A DNA stretch of 23,527 bases from Welwitschia mirabilis (GCA_051453625.1 JBOZIK010000001.1:226174063-226197589), one strand, 5' to 3'; numbered from the stretch's first letter, positions 9,848 through 20,599 are shown. Numbers and translations: made by a program. The notes: a model not told the origin generated them from the sequence alone.

Positions 9848-10589
9848 AATTATGTTTAAAACTTGATAATTTCATTAGTACAATCTCATTTAATCAACTA
9901 ATATTAGATATTTATATTCTAAAGAAATGCACATAAATAATGTTTACAATAGTATTTAAAAAAACATGATATTAATCATGTGAAAAAATAGTTAAAGGTA
10001 CATAAATATGCCCCTTGAAAAAAATAGATTAATACATATTGATATACCACTTAAGTGATCTAATAAAAGTATTAAAATAATTCATAAATCATGATACTAG
10101 CCATCTAAATAAGCATGTATAATGTAGAGTACAAAAATATTTTATGATTCATTAAATAAAAAATTGCTAACAGTGATAAGCCAGTATATCAGAGCATAGA
10201 ATTAAAATTTGTATGGAATAAAACATCATAAAGAATGTGCTTATAGAAATACTAAACAATAAACATTATATCATGATATAATAGAAAATGTACTATTAGT
10301 AAATATCATGGAGATCATGAAAGTTATAGGAATATCATTATATAAATTTGCTAATGAAATTATGATATCAAAATAAAAGAGTGTGTTAACATAAATATGT
10401 GCTAATAGACATTAATGATAGAGAAACAACAAAGTATTGGTATGTGTCAAAAATATTAAGAGCGATTATCAATAATAATGATCTTACTCAGGGATCTAAT
10501 CTAATATCTCATAATCAAGAACTACAATCCCAACAAAGTATCCTCAATCTAAAAGCTAAAGTTCCAACTAAAAGCCCCTGATCTATTAC
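9848..10589 (-). other. Copia internal sequence, nothing recognised
   Basis: Very AT-rich, with many stops on both strands. The open frame at 10399-10581 (+) has no family features. This is probably the element's 3' untranslated region. Confidence 0.35.
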
Positions 10590-11570
10590 TAATTTGCTAA
10601 TACTTTTTTCCCTTTTTGGATAACATAGAAAAGGCTCTAAAAACTCAGAGTGGAGTCACCCATGTAATGCGTGATTATTCCTCTTTATTACTATTGTTGC
10701 TGTTATGGGTGGTAGAGGTTATTAGATCTAAGATGATGAGAAAGTAAAAGGTATAGTGTGTTACTTCCTAGAGGGGTATTAAGATGTCTTATTAGGGTCT
10801 TAAAGGTATGTCTCTTCATAAATTGATATATTTGAGGAGTGATAAACATCCAAAAGAAACTAGAGATAGCTATCTCTATGAAGGATAAAGGTAACTACAT
10901 GGAGAAAAGTAATTCTACCTAAATGTACTCTATATGTGATGGTACTGATGATGGTGGATGAAATGGAGGTGGAGAACATATACATGGTGGTGACTAGATA
11001 GTGAAATTCAATGATGATGATTGAGTAGGAGAGTAAATAAGAATCTTATGATACGAATGACAAAAGATAAGAGGCAGTGTATCCAAGCTCTCTAACTCTA
11101 TCTCTCATTGTGGCCTCTACTGTGAAGGATTTGGAGCCTATTACTTGCCCTTCATGGGATCTTAGTACTCCCCTTAAGCATGTGTCTCACCTATAAGTAA
11201 CTCTTTTGTATATTCACTATCTATAACCCTATCAAAGTCATATCTTATATCATGTGGAGCTAATACTCCTTCTCTCTCTTATTATGTTGACTCCTCCTAT
11301 GAATTTGACTAATTAAGAGTCTTCATAGATTTCCAACTCTATATTAGTGCTTCACCTTACTTACTATAAACTTATGTTTCTTCAATCTTAAAAAATTCTT
11401 TCAATTTGACTAACCATTTTTGGAATGGTCTTTAATCCCTCTTTAACTAATGAAAAGCTATGAGTAGAAGTATAAAAGGATCTCTAAAACTATGAAGGCC
11501 ATTTTCTTGTGTCCTTACCTAGTGGCACTAGTACTCTTCATTTCTCACTAAACTTTGCTAATTATTTCTT
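10590..11570 (-). pseudogene. Unrecognised decayed ORF in copia internal region
   Basis: Less AT-biased than its surroundings, and minus-strand translation gives protein-like stretches separated by stops. FQKWLVKLKEFFKIEET is near 11426-11376 and GVLAPHDIRYDFDRVIDSEY followed by TKELLIG is near 11270-11190. A proline/serine-rich stretch (SPPCICSPPPFHPPSSVPS) is near 10998-10942. None of the integrase, reverse transcriptase or RNase H motifs is present. It could be an extra gene carried by the element or a captured plant sequence. The function is unknown and the coding status is inferred only from composition and runs of open codons. Confidence 0.35.
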
Positions 11571-12119
11571 TTGCTAAATGAAGTTAATTTGGGGAACTAA
11601 AATATCTATATTGATAATGATTAATCTAATAAGATAAGGATAATTAAATGTTTTACCCTTGTGAAAAAGAGAAATAATATCTATGCACAAAACAAAACTC
11701 AAATCTATCTTTAACCTAGTGAGTAAACAATATACAACAAAGGTCTACAAAGGTTTGCAATATATATAATTACCTCCTCTAAATAGAATGTTACAAAATA
11801 TGATCAAACTGAGAATTGAGGCATTTAAATATTCTTTATAAAATTCATTTTAATGTGCCCAAATAAAACATTACTCATATTATACCTAAACATATTGATA
11901 ACTATTAAGATGAATATTTTTTTAAAGGAATGAACATAAATTTAAGGAACATTCATATACTAGGAACACGATGCAAAGAGGTACCTCTAATATGAATTTG
12001 AAATGCACCTATGCCATCATTAATTTCATGTGTATTGGCATATAACTCTGTCACAAGTAGATCTAAAATAGGCTAGACTCATTGCATATTCATTTTCCAT
12101 TTAAGTTGAGTGAAATAAA
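11571..12119 (-). other. Copia internal sequence, nothing recognised
   Basis: AT-rich noncoding-looking sequence running into the large gap. No motif, hairpin or repeat stands out. Confidence 0.35.
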
Positions 12120-12826
12120 NNNNNNNNNNNNNNNNNNNNNNNNNNNNNNNNNNNNNNNNNNNNNNNNNNNNNNNNNNNNNNNNNNNNNNNNNNNNNNNNN
12201 NNNNNNNNNNNNNNNNNNNNNNNNNNNNNNNNNNNNNNNNNNNNNNNNNNNNNNNNNNNNNNNNNNNNNNNNNNNNNNNNNNNNNNNNNNNNNNNNNNNN
12301 NNNNNNNNNNNNNNNNNNNNNNNNNNNNNNNNNNNNNNNNNNNNNNNNNNNNNNNNNNNNNNNNNNNNNNNNNNNNNNNNNNNNNNNNNNNNNNNNNNNN
12401 NNNNNNNNNNNNNNNNNNNNNNNNNNNNNNNNNNNNNNNNNNNNNNNNNNNNNNNNNNNNNNNNNNNNNNNNNNNNNNNNNNNNNNNNNNNNNNNNNNNN
12501 NNNNNNNNNNNNNNNNNNNNNNNNNNNNNNNNNNNNNNNNNNNNNNNNNNNNNNNNNNNNNNNNNNNNNNNNNNNNNNNNNNNNNNNNNNNNNNNNNNNN
12601 NNNNNNNNNNNNNNNNNNNNNNNNNNNNNNNNNNNNNNNNNNNNNNNNNNNNNNNNNNNNNNNNNNNNNNNNNNNNNNNNNNNNNNNNNNNNNNNNNNNN
12701 NNNNNNNNNNNNNNNNNNNNNNNNNNNNNNNNNNNNNNNNNNNNNNNNNNNNNNNNNNNNNNNNNNNNNNNNNNNNNNNNNNNNNNNNNNNNNNNNNNNN
12801 NNNNNNNNNNNNNNNNNNNNNNNNNN
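12120..12826. other. Assembly gap (707 N)
   Basis: Unsequenced stretch inside the copia internal region. Any open frame drawn through it is an artefact. Confidence 1.
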
Positions 12827-12949
12827 AAAGTACTAAAGGATTTTTTCTAATTATATTTGTAAGAATGTAAAGAATCTAAATCTAGAAATTAATTAAAATG
12901 TAAGAAACAATGAAAATATGCATCTGATCAAGAGCAAAATCTATTCTTA

Positions 12950-13430
12950 CTTGCTTTTGAGATGTCTCACCAATCCAAGATGTCTTGGTAAAGAAATCTG
13001 AGAAAATGAAGCCTAAAAAATCTTTTGAGAGAGATACTTATTGAGTGAAGACTTGAAAATGAGATTTGATGGTTGCTTTTGCAAATAAAAAGGGTTAAAA
13101 ACCTAGGTTTTGGATGCATTTATTTTTTGCAATAGTCTAGTTAAGAGGTCTACAACCTGAAAGACATCTAAAATGTAAAAAATAGATGTTTGCAAACTCA
13201 AACACATCTGCTATAAAAAAATATTAATACATTTTTTTGTTTTGAAAACATCTGCAAAAATAAAGACATTTATTTTTAAAAATTAAAATAGTATACCTAT
13301 CCTTTAAAGATATCTACCGAAGTTAAGAATTTTACTTTCAAGACATCTAAAAATGTTGAGATGTCTTATCCAAATATGTCTACAAAACTAAAAATGTCTA
13401 TAATAAAAGTTCTATATTTTTCAAAAAGAT
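12950..13430 (-). repeat. Second AGATGTCT/AGACATCT cluster, internal
   Basis: AGATGTCT at 12960, 12978 and 13359, AGACATCT at 13162 and 13341, plus near-forms (ACATCTGC, GATATCTA, ATGTCTA) throughout. The motif set is the same as in the LTRs, although the rest of the sequence does not align with them by eye. It may be a remnant of another LTR or an internal copy of the array. Confidence 0.6.
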
Positions 13431-13845
13431 CTACAACTATTACAAACATAATAATAATACTTTAAAAATATAAATATTATGTATATAATTTAACTTTAAC
13501 TAGATCTAACTAATAATCTCAAATCATATGATAATTAAAATATGGAGATGAGAATTTGAAAGATATTATTTATTTACTTATCTAATTGGAAAAGTTCCAA
13601 TCTTTAAGTTTTTACAAAAATTAATATAGCTTTCAATGCCCTAAGATTTTGTTACCACATTGCTAAGTGGATCATTGGTGTCTTATATTACAATGCCTTT
13701 GTTATATCTTTTGAGTTGTATTAAATCCTTTTTTCCATGCCAATGCTTTTCTTCTTTTGTTTTACTTAACAGATATTCAATTTTGTTGTAGAGAGTATTT
13801 TGCAAGGTACTTTTTACTAGGAGTGCTAGTTTTGCTTTTGATATT
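13431..13845 (-). other. Copia internal sequence after gag
   Basis: Runs on from the gag remnant on the minus strand, with a few Lys-rich codons (KTKEEKHWHGKK near 13755-13720). The protease active site and the WYLDSGCSRHMTG-like block expected next in an autonomous copia element are not recognisable. Confidence 0.4.
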
Positions 13846-15430
13846 TAAACTTTTCTTGATTTATCTTGAACAGAATAATTTACCATTATATAATGCATCT
13901 TAGCATTCTTAGTATAATACCTGTCTTTAAATTTTGTTACACATCTATAGTAATAATGATTCCTATTCCTAGTTGAGGGTTTTATATATCCTAGGCCACT
14001 CTTATCATTTAAATTTCTACATTGCCTAAGCATGATATTTAAAGTCTCTTTTCCTTGAATAAAATTTTCATTGATTCTCTTTAAAATCTAGTAGTGCTTT
14101 TCTTAAATGCTCTAAATCACATGTTAATCTATTAAATTTACCTTTAAGAGTTGAGTTTTTAGAAGATAGTTTAATACAAGAATTTTTTTCCTTTATAATC
14201 TTCTTTATGAGTATGAAGTAAATTTTTTATCTTAGTACATAATTTCTGAAATTTAACAAAATCTTTAGAAATTATAATGTATCTTCTATCTAAATTATAC
14301 TTTTCTTCTATCTCATTACCTTCTTCTTAAAAGTGTGTAATAGCCATAAAGGAAGAATGAGATTTCTCATCATTAGATGTTTATTTTTCTATTACTTTCT
14401 TATCTTCATTTCATCCTATAAATAATGGTCTCTTCTTCTTTAGCTCTTTATTTTATTCCTTATCCTTTATTCTATTAGCATTAGGACATTCCAAGGCTAT
14501 GTGTTCTTGGCCTTCATANNNNNNNNNNNNNNNNNNNNNNNNNNNNNNNNNNNNNNNNNNNNNNNNNNNNNNNNNNNNNNNNNNATGTTTTTCTTGGAAT
14601 TTAGATGGTTTTCTAAATTCATCTATTTTGTGTTACTTATGAGCAAGAAGTATCTATAATTTTCTTATGATAAGGAAAAGTTCCTCATCTTTATCATTAG
14701 AGTCATCTTTCTCATGTTCTTCATTCCTTTTTCTTTTGAACTCTATTTTGTACTTTGACTTATCTTAGGTGTAATGGATGTTTTTTTTAAGGATCCATAT
14801 TTTACGATATTCATTTCATATGTTATAAAAACACTTTGTAGCTCTTATATCTTCATTGTATTGAAGTTTCGTGACTTTTTTATAAGAATAGTTTTGATTC
14901 TATACTCAGGGGATAGATATCTAATAACTTTTTATATTATCTTTACTTTTGAAAGGCTTTCTATAATGCCATGTATTGCATTTACGATGTTGGGAACTTT
15001 GGTAAAGTACTCGTGAACTCTTTCTCCATCATTCATCTTAATATTTTCAAATTGATTTATCCATATGAGAGGCTTAGATTGTTTGATAATTAAATCTCCT
15101 TCATATGTTCCAATAAACACATTTCAAATTTCTTATTTCATCTTGAAACATACTATTCTATTAAACTCTTCTATTGACAAACCAAAATAGAGTGCATTTT
15201 TAGCTTTAGAATCATACATGAAAGCAACTTTCACTTCATCTTTTCAATCTTTTTTTTCCCTTGATTTGTGTAATGTTATTACCAATAGAATTTGCTATGG
15301 TTTTTATAGGATTTACATATCCTCCTTATATGATTTATCATACCTAAAACTCAAAATAATATAAGTATACCTACGTCCTCATCATCCAATATGCATAGTC
15401 TATTCCATCAAATAGTAGAGGTCTAATGAA
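13846..15430 (-). pseudogene. gag: Broken Ty1/copia gag (UBN2-like, zinc knuckle)
   Basis: Remnant of the copia capsid protein, read from high to low coordinates. It starts near 15425 with RPLLFDGIDYAYWMMRT (family: FDGxNYxxWKxRM), then AFMYDSKAKNALYFGLSIEE and FNRIV near 15230-15160. An open stretch at 15120-14932 contains TYEGDLIIKQSKPLIWINQF and KMNDGERVHEYFTKVPNIVN, the UBN2-type core, followed by YLSPEYRIKTI. YEGQEHIALECPN near 14518-14478 is the end of a CCHC zinc knuckle; its first cysteine may lie in the 66-base gap at 14519-14584. The C-terminal part (14033-13845) has MLRQCRNLNDKSGLGYIKPS, matching the LxxQRxxxDKxGLGY block of plant copia gag. Stops and shifts make it non-functional. 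No integrase follows. Confidence 0.85.
14519..14584. other. Assembly gap (66 N)
   Basis: Falls in the zinc-knuckle part of the copia gag remnant. Confidence 1.
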
Positions 15431-15483
15431 TAGTAGCCCTTCTATTATTCACTTAAGAAAGTTACTCCTTTTTCTAAGTACTC

Positions 15484-15495
15484 ACTTTGATGCCA
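15484..15495 (-). other. Copia primer-binding site
   Basis: The minus strand reads TGGCATCAAAGT two bases inside the upstream LTR, three mismatches from TGGTATCAGAGC. Position and similarity fit a decayed initiator Met-tRNA site. Confidence 0.7.
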
Positions 15496-15674
15496 ATTTA
15501 GGATTATTAAACTTAAATGGGAGGGATGAATGAGTTTTAACAAATAAAAATTTAAACCAAATAATAAAATAAAATGCATAATGAAAACACCTTACCAACA
15601 TAATATGATTACCCAACTTGAGTACATCTATATATAAACAATAGCTTCTTCTCAAACCTTTAGATATTCTTGAC

Positions 15675-15985
15675 CTTTAAGAAAATAGTATTTTTCTATT
15701 GTATTAACAATCTTACAACAAGTGAAAGTCTCCTTGCAAGATAATACTTTTCTTTTTCTATGGGGAAATAGTGGTTTTCATAGGAACATCACAAACCTTA
15801 TAGTAATGATAGGCTCATTGCAAGGTAGAACTTTCTTTACCTTAAGGAAATAATGATTTTCATAATAACATCATGAATATTATAATAAGAAGAACCTCCT
15901 CATAAGATATCACTATCTTCCCCTTAGGGTAATAGTGGTTTTCATAAGTACATGACAAATATTATAATAAATAAGTGCTCATAGG
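15675..15985 (-). repeat. 82-bp minisatellite in upstream LTR
   Basis: The same array as at 8520-8830, with unit starts near 15709, 15794, 15876 and 15958. It was therefore present before insertion and was copied into both LTRs. Confidence 0.8.
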
Positions 15986-16511
15986 TACTATCTCAAATGC
16001 ATACATGTATAAGGGTTGCTTTATGAAGAGATTAGTTAAATGGTGGACTTACAACAATATTTAAGAATAAGGTAGTATAATAAATTAAGTACCACAAAAT
16101 ATAATAACAACAAACCTAAAGATGTAGCTTTTATAAAGACTTAGTTTCCTTATTATTATTGCTCTCATCATGAGTGTAGATGAGGAATCTAAGAATGAAT
16201 TATTTAGACAATACAAGCTTCTTTGCAAATGATACTTATGATCCTTTATAAGATGTTTCTTTCACTCATGAGATTTTCATTTTATATTTAATCTAATCAT
16301 TGAGTATCAAAGGTTTAAGATTTGTGTATTAGTTGATGTTCCAAAAGTTGTGATTTGATTCATGATATTGATCCTTTATATGGTCAAATAGGATCTAGCC
16401 TTTTGAGTTTTAAAGATAGGAATTTAAATTTAAGACCTCCATGCAATAGATAGGGAATGTCTAAGTGTCAGGTATGTATTTTTTATTTTCATTGATGTGA
16501 ACTTTAGTCCA

Positions 16512-16843
16512 AGATGTCTTCATATTTTTAGATGTATACTAACAGTTAGATGTCTTCACCTTGTAGACATCTTTAGTGAACTTGTCTATATTTTAATGAA
16601 ACTTACTCTATATTATTCTTGGACCTTCATGATCATGAATCTATGATGTACAAGTTAATATCTCATCTGAAATATAAGATATTAGTCAAAAACCAAATTT
16701 AATCTATTACCTATTTTATCTCATTATAAACATCTCCAGACCTATAGACATCTTCATTTGTATCAACCTTAACTTTTAGTATAGTTATCTTTGATGAGAT
16801 AGTCATCTTAATCCTATGACTTGTGGACATTTCCTAGATGTCT
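16512..16843 (-). repeat. Cluster of AGATGTCT/AGACATCT octamers, right LTR
   Basis: AGATGTCT at 16512, 16548 and 16836; AGACATCT at 16565 and 16746. The pair at 16548 and 16565 aligns without indels with 9405 and 9422 of the other LTR, but with the opposite form at both sites. Confidence 0.8.
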
Positions 16844-17047
16844 TTAAGTGATATGTCTTTAATTTTTTATACATCTTTAAATAACTATTTTTTCTTTTCA
16901 ATAGATAGTTTTCATGAAATATTAACTTTGAAGATTTATCATTGTCTAATGCTTATCACGATTTAATGTTCTTTTTTGCAATGACTTATCTACATAATGA
17001 CACAATATATTTGATAAGTAAAATCAATAAAACTAGATTTACCAACA

Positions 17048-17052
17048 TAGAC
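17048..17052. other. Target-site duplication, right copy (TAGAC)
   Basis: Abuts the upstream LTR and matches TAAAC at 8335-8339 at four of five positions. The mismatch is a transition. Confidence 0.8.
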
Positions 17053-17165
17053 TCATAAGATGAATATTTTAATGCAAGAATTCAACCTAATCATCATAGA
17101 TAAAGAGGGTAAACATAATTGTATTATTAACCATCTTTCACATGTTACTTAAGAAATAAGTCCCT
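17053..17165 (+). pseudogene. pol: Ty3 RNase H, downstream part
   Basis: Continues the RNase H interrupted at 8339. Directly after the target duplication the codons read L-I-R-stop-I, where the family has LIRWI (TGG to TGA). After a frameshift, QEFNLIIIDKEGKHNCIINH and LSHV near 17076-17147 match QEFNLxIxDKKGxxNVVADHLSRL, the end of Ty3 RNase H. The frame at 8338 runs naturally into this stretch when one duplication copy is discounted, which fixes the insertion point. Confidence 0.88.
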
Positions 17166-18600
17166 TACACTTTTATCTTGATCATCTTATCAAGGATTTA
17201 TTTCTAAGTGAATAATTATTTCACATCCATGAACTCTATCATACTTTCTATCAACATTTTACTCCTTAATATGCCAATGTCATCAATTGTGTTATCATCT
17301 TTAGAATCCCTAACATTAGAATTCTAATCAAATAAAAACCTTCCTTCATAGAAAAGGGGATTTTAAATGTATCCATACATATATTTATCAAAGATGTAAG
17401 CACAAAATCATGTGTACATATGTGCTAGAATGGGAATAATGTAACATCATTTCTCTTTACCATGTTGATATGTGTGGAAGATACTTTAGTAGTCAAAAGA
17501 CTACCATCAAAATTATCCATGCTAGTTTTTATTGGCTTATTTTTTTAAAATATTTCTTTAAGTTTACAAGATGATGTGACCCATGTTAACGTTTTGGAAG
17601 TCTAACCAAATATCATGAAATGATCCTTCAATCTATGCTTCAATGTGAATCTTTTAATTATTAAGGTATAGCCTTTATTAAACTATTGACACTATTTTTT
17701 TTTTTTTTTTGCAATCAATACTATATCTTAGTAGTTATTTATTATGCCACTAAATTATTTAAAGTGATTCTGACTCATACAAATGATGCCAAAACCATGC
17801 ATACTTTTTTAAATCAAATATATTATGTAGGTTTGGCTTTCGAAGGATTTTGACAAGTGATTAAAGAACTTATTTCATAACCAAGATTCTTAGAAGACTC
17901 CTCCTTTTAGTAGGAATTGAACATAAGGTTTCCAATACTTATCATCCATATACAAATGGTCAAGCTAAAAATGCAAATAGGAAAATCAAAAAAATTATTT
18001 AAAAATGTACCTCCAAAAATAAGAAATCTTAGTTCCCTAATATTAATAATGTGATTTGGACTTATTATACTACTTGACATAATTCACTAGGTTATTATGA
18101 AATTGCTTGTGATAAAAATTATGTGCTCCTAGTTAACCTTGTCTATAAGTGTTATTGCATAAGCCACCAACTTGATGTCTTGAATCATGAAAACATCCAT
18201 TATAGACTATTCCAATTATATCACTTTAATGAATGATTTATTAGTACCACTTGTTATCAACTCATTCACAAATCCCATGCCAAATATAAGCATGATAAAA
18301 AGCTAATTTACAAACCCTTTAGTCTCGGTTAATTGGTATTACTATACAACCCTCGAGTGCATTTCTTACATAATAAGTTAACCTCTAAATGATTAGATCC
18401 TTATCTTATAGAAAAAATTCATCCTAATGATTTTGTTAATAATTTTGATTTGTAAACAAAAGATATCCATAATGTTAATGGATAAAGGATTAAAATTTAC
18501 ACATATTTTGACTATTATAATTATGCCTCAAACATGGTAAAAGCATTTAACTTGAAGGATTCTCTTAAGAAAAAAGAGAATATTCTCTTTGCCATTTTCT
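17166..18600 (+). pseudogene. pol: Broken Ty3/gypsy integrase
   Basis: Remnant of the enzyme that inserts element DNA. The lead-in TP-stop-YANVINCVI (17259-17294) matches the PWYADIVNYLV block. The HHCC zinc finger reads HVDMCGRYF at 17461-17487 (second His now Tyr, TAC), then IIHASFYWLIFLKYF, with cysteines at 17575 and 17584. In the core, GIAF near 17665-17676 replaces GIDF, so the first catalytic Asp is Ala. YHPYTNGQAKNANRKIKKII near 17940-17998 matches YHPQTNGQAExxNREIKxIL, but the catalytic Glu codon is AAA at 17967-17969. The C-terminal part (HQLDVLNHENIHYRLFQLY, KSHAKYKHDKKLIYKPF, VLLYNPRVHF, DIHNVNG-stop-RIKIY) is the best kept. A run of 16 T lies at 17695-17710. Confidence 0.9.
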
Positions 18601-19200
18601 AACTTTTCTCTTATCTCCATTTGTTTATTTAATTTATGATAATACTTCATCATATTTAACTTGATTCATGTTTAAATTTTATATGTGTTATCATCATTAA
18701 GTAATCTCTGTCTTTGAAATTATAATGAAAAATTGGAGTTAAAAAATCTTTAAACATTCATGTGTCTAATCTACTAATATCCTTCTTTAATTTATCTTAA
18801 GCATTAATTATGTTAATTAAATACTTATTACTAATCATATGCTTTATTAGCTCTTCACTTTAATGATCAATGAATGCTTTAAAAAATGGGATATGAAGTC
18901 AATAAAAATTTAGAAAAAAAGGAGGAAAAAGTAAAATAAAACATTAACACTCATAAAAAATATTTCATGATGTCCTATGACAAGCATACCAAGGTAATGT
19001 TTCCTTATAGGGGCCTTTAGCAATGTAATATGATGGATGAGAAAACTCTCCTAGAGGGTTAGTTGGTTATGATATATCTTTACTTGTGGATCCTTACTCT
19101 CTTAATAGTGGTTTCACTCACATTATTATAATGAATGATTTTTTTTAATACTCCACTTTATTCCCTCACTATAAGGCAAAACCCTTGAGATATTTTTAGT
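18530..19200 (+). repeat. Ty3 post-pol 3' region, copy D
   Basis: Follows integrase directly. It opens with NMVKAFNLKDSLKKKE codons (18531-18578), equivalent to KIFDLNIKEIQKKEQ in copy A. GGTTAGTTGGTTATGATATATCTTTACTTGTGGATCCTTACTC-type sequence at about 19038-19081 matches 4641-4670 of copy A. Similarity fades after about 19200, and no polypurine tract or LTR was recognised beyond. Confidence 0.55.
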
Positions 19201-19840
19201 ATATGGATTATTGGATGATATCTTACCCAAAGTACTTTGGATTTCATAGCTAAAGATGGCTTGAATTAAGTGCAAACATCAATTAATACTTTGTGAAATT
19301 ATATTTAGATATTGATTTATTCACTAGCTTATCAAGTAATAAACTATGTTATTCTTACATTATAACATGTATTTTTACATCGAGTATCTATTGTGGTGTG
19401 TATTTGTGCAAGTGTTATACTCAAAAATATCGTGATACTTATAACAAAATAGATATCTTACATAATACATCACACTAGTATAATTGAGAGTTAATCCAAA
19501 TGTTGTATTCTAATTGAAGGCTATGAAATGAAACTTGAATTACTTTTACAAAAGAAAATGAAAACCAAAGATAAAGATCAATTTAGAAAAAGCATAATGA
19601 AAATGCAAGATGCAACCTGATCTAATATGCAATGAAAAATGATTCTAATACTGCTTGCTTCTAGCATTGATAAAGGCTATCCTTGATGATCTATATCACC
19701 TAAGAAATTTTTACCAAATCAACCACAACATAAACCATAAGGTTCATCTAATAATCTAACATGCAAACATGAAAATAAAACAAAGTTTATATTAAGAGTA
19801 ACAAAGCATATAGGTTACAAAATAGTGAGGCCTCAATGGA
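19201..19840. other. No recognisable feature
   Basis: AT-rich sequence without coding motifs or repeats I can tie to the rest of the window. The open frame at 19293-19478 (+) has hydrophobic and Cys/Tyr-rich content but no family features. Confidence 0.4.
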
Positions 19841-20365
19841 NNNNNNNNNNNNNNNNNNNNNNNNNNNNNNNNNNNNNNNNNNNNNNNNNNNNNNNNNNNN
19901 NNNNNNNNNNNNNNNNNNNNNNNNNNNNNNNNNNNNNNNNNNNNNNNNNNNNNNNNNNNNNNNNNNNNNNNNNNNNNNNNNNNNNNNNNNNNNNNNNNNN
20001 NNNNNNNNNNNNNNNNNNNNNNNNNNNNNNNNNNNNNNNNNNNNNNNNNNNNNNNNNNNNNNNNNNNNNNNNNNNNNNNNNNNNNNNNNNNNNNNNNNNN
20101 NNNNNNNNNNNNNNNNNNNNNNNNNNNNNNNNNNNNNNNNNNNNNNNNNNNNNNNNNNNNNNNNNNNNNNNNNNNNNNNNNNNNNNNNNNNNNNNNNNNN
20201 NNNNNNNNNNNNNNNNNNNNNNNNNNNNNNNNNNNNNNNNNNNNNNNNNNNNNNNNNNNNNNNNNNNNNNNNNNNNNNNNNNNNNNNNNNNNNNNNNNNN
20301 NNNNNNNNNNNNNNNNNNNNNNNNNNNNNNNNNNNNNNNNNNNNNNNNNNNNNNNNNNNNNNNNN
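19841..20365. other. Assembly gap (525 N)
   Basis: Unsequenced stretch. Several apparent open frames run through it and have no meaning. Confidence 1.
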
Positions 20366-20548
20366 TGCAACACTCAAGATTGGTCTTCTGCTCAATGCAA
20401 TGAAGATAGATAGGATAGTTAAATGGGGTATTATCTATAATAAAACATAATAGAAAATGACAAATAAGAGGCCTTGTATGACACATCCATTTACATAAAA
20501 GAAATGGATAAAAATAGTAAAGGATTGGCTGTCAGAGTCAGTTATATG
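20366..20548. other. No recognisable feature
   Basis: Short island between two gaps. No coding or structural signal is visible. Confidence 0.4.
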
Positions 20549-20599
20549 TTAGTGTTATCTTGTCAGGTCGTTCGGATGATGAAGGGGATGATAGCTCAT
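20549..20599. repeat. 51-bp repeat flanking gap, left copy
   Basis: Same as 20700-20750 except for one base (CTTGTC here, CTGGTC there). It abuts a gap of exactly 100 N. Confidence 0.95.

Larger units (their letters stand above)
8340..17047 (-). mobile_element. Ty1/copia-type LTR element nested in Ty3 RNase H
   Basis: Complete LTR element of 8708 bp on the minus strand. It has two long direct repeats (LTRs), a Met-tRNA-like primer-binding site inside the upstream LTR, a gag with UBN2-like and zinc-knuckle domains, a polypurine tract next to the downstream LTR, and a 5-bp target duplication. The 5665-bp internal part contains 773 N. I see no integrase, reverse transcriptase or RNase H in the readable part, so the element is probably non-autonomous, or its pol was lost. 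The LTRs differ at many positions, mostly transitions and small indels, so the insertion is old. It splits the RNase H of the surrounding Ty3 element. Confidence 0.9.
15498..17047 (-). repeat. Copia LTR, upstream (5') copy, 1550 bp
   Basis: Direct repeat of 8340-9832. Element-sense start is TGTTGGTAAATC at 17047-17036. The sequence flanking its high-coordinate end is TAGAC, the right target duplication. It is about 57 bp longer than the other LTR because of small indels. Confidence 0.92.

Noticed and set aside
12082-12870. 262-codon open frame
   Set aside because: Nearly all of it is N. Only a few codons at each end are real.
14774-15016. 80-codon plus-strand frame, hydrophobic
   Set aside because: Lies opposite the copia gag, whose UBN2-type motifs are on the minus strand.
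19787-20486. Several open frames of about 200 codons on both strands
   Set aside because: All run through the 525-N gap and encode nothing visible.
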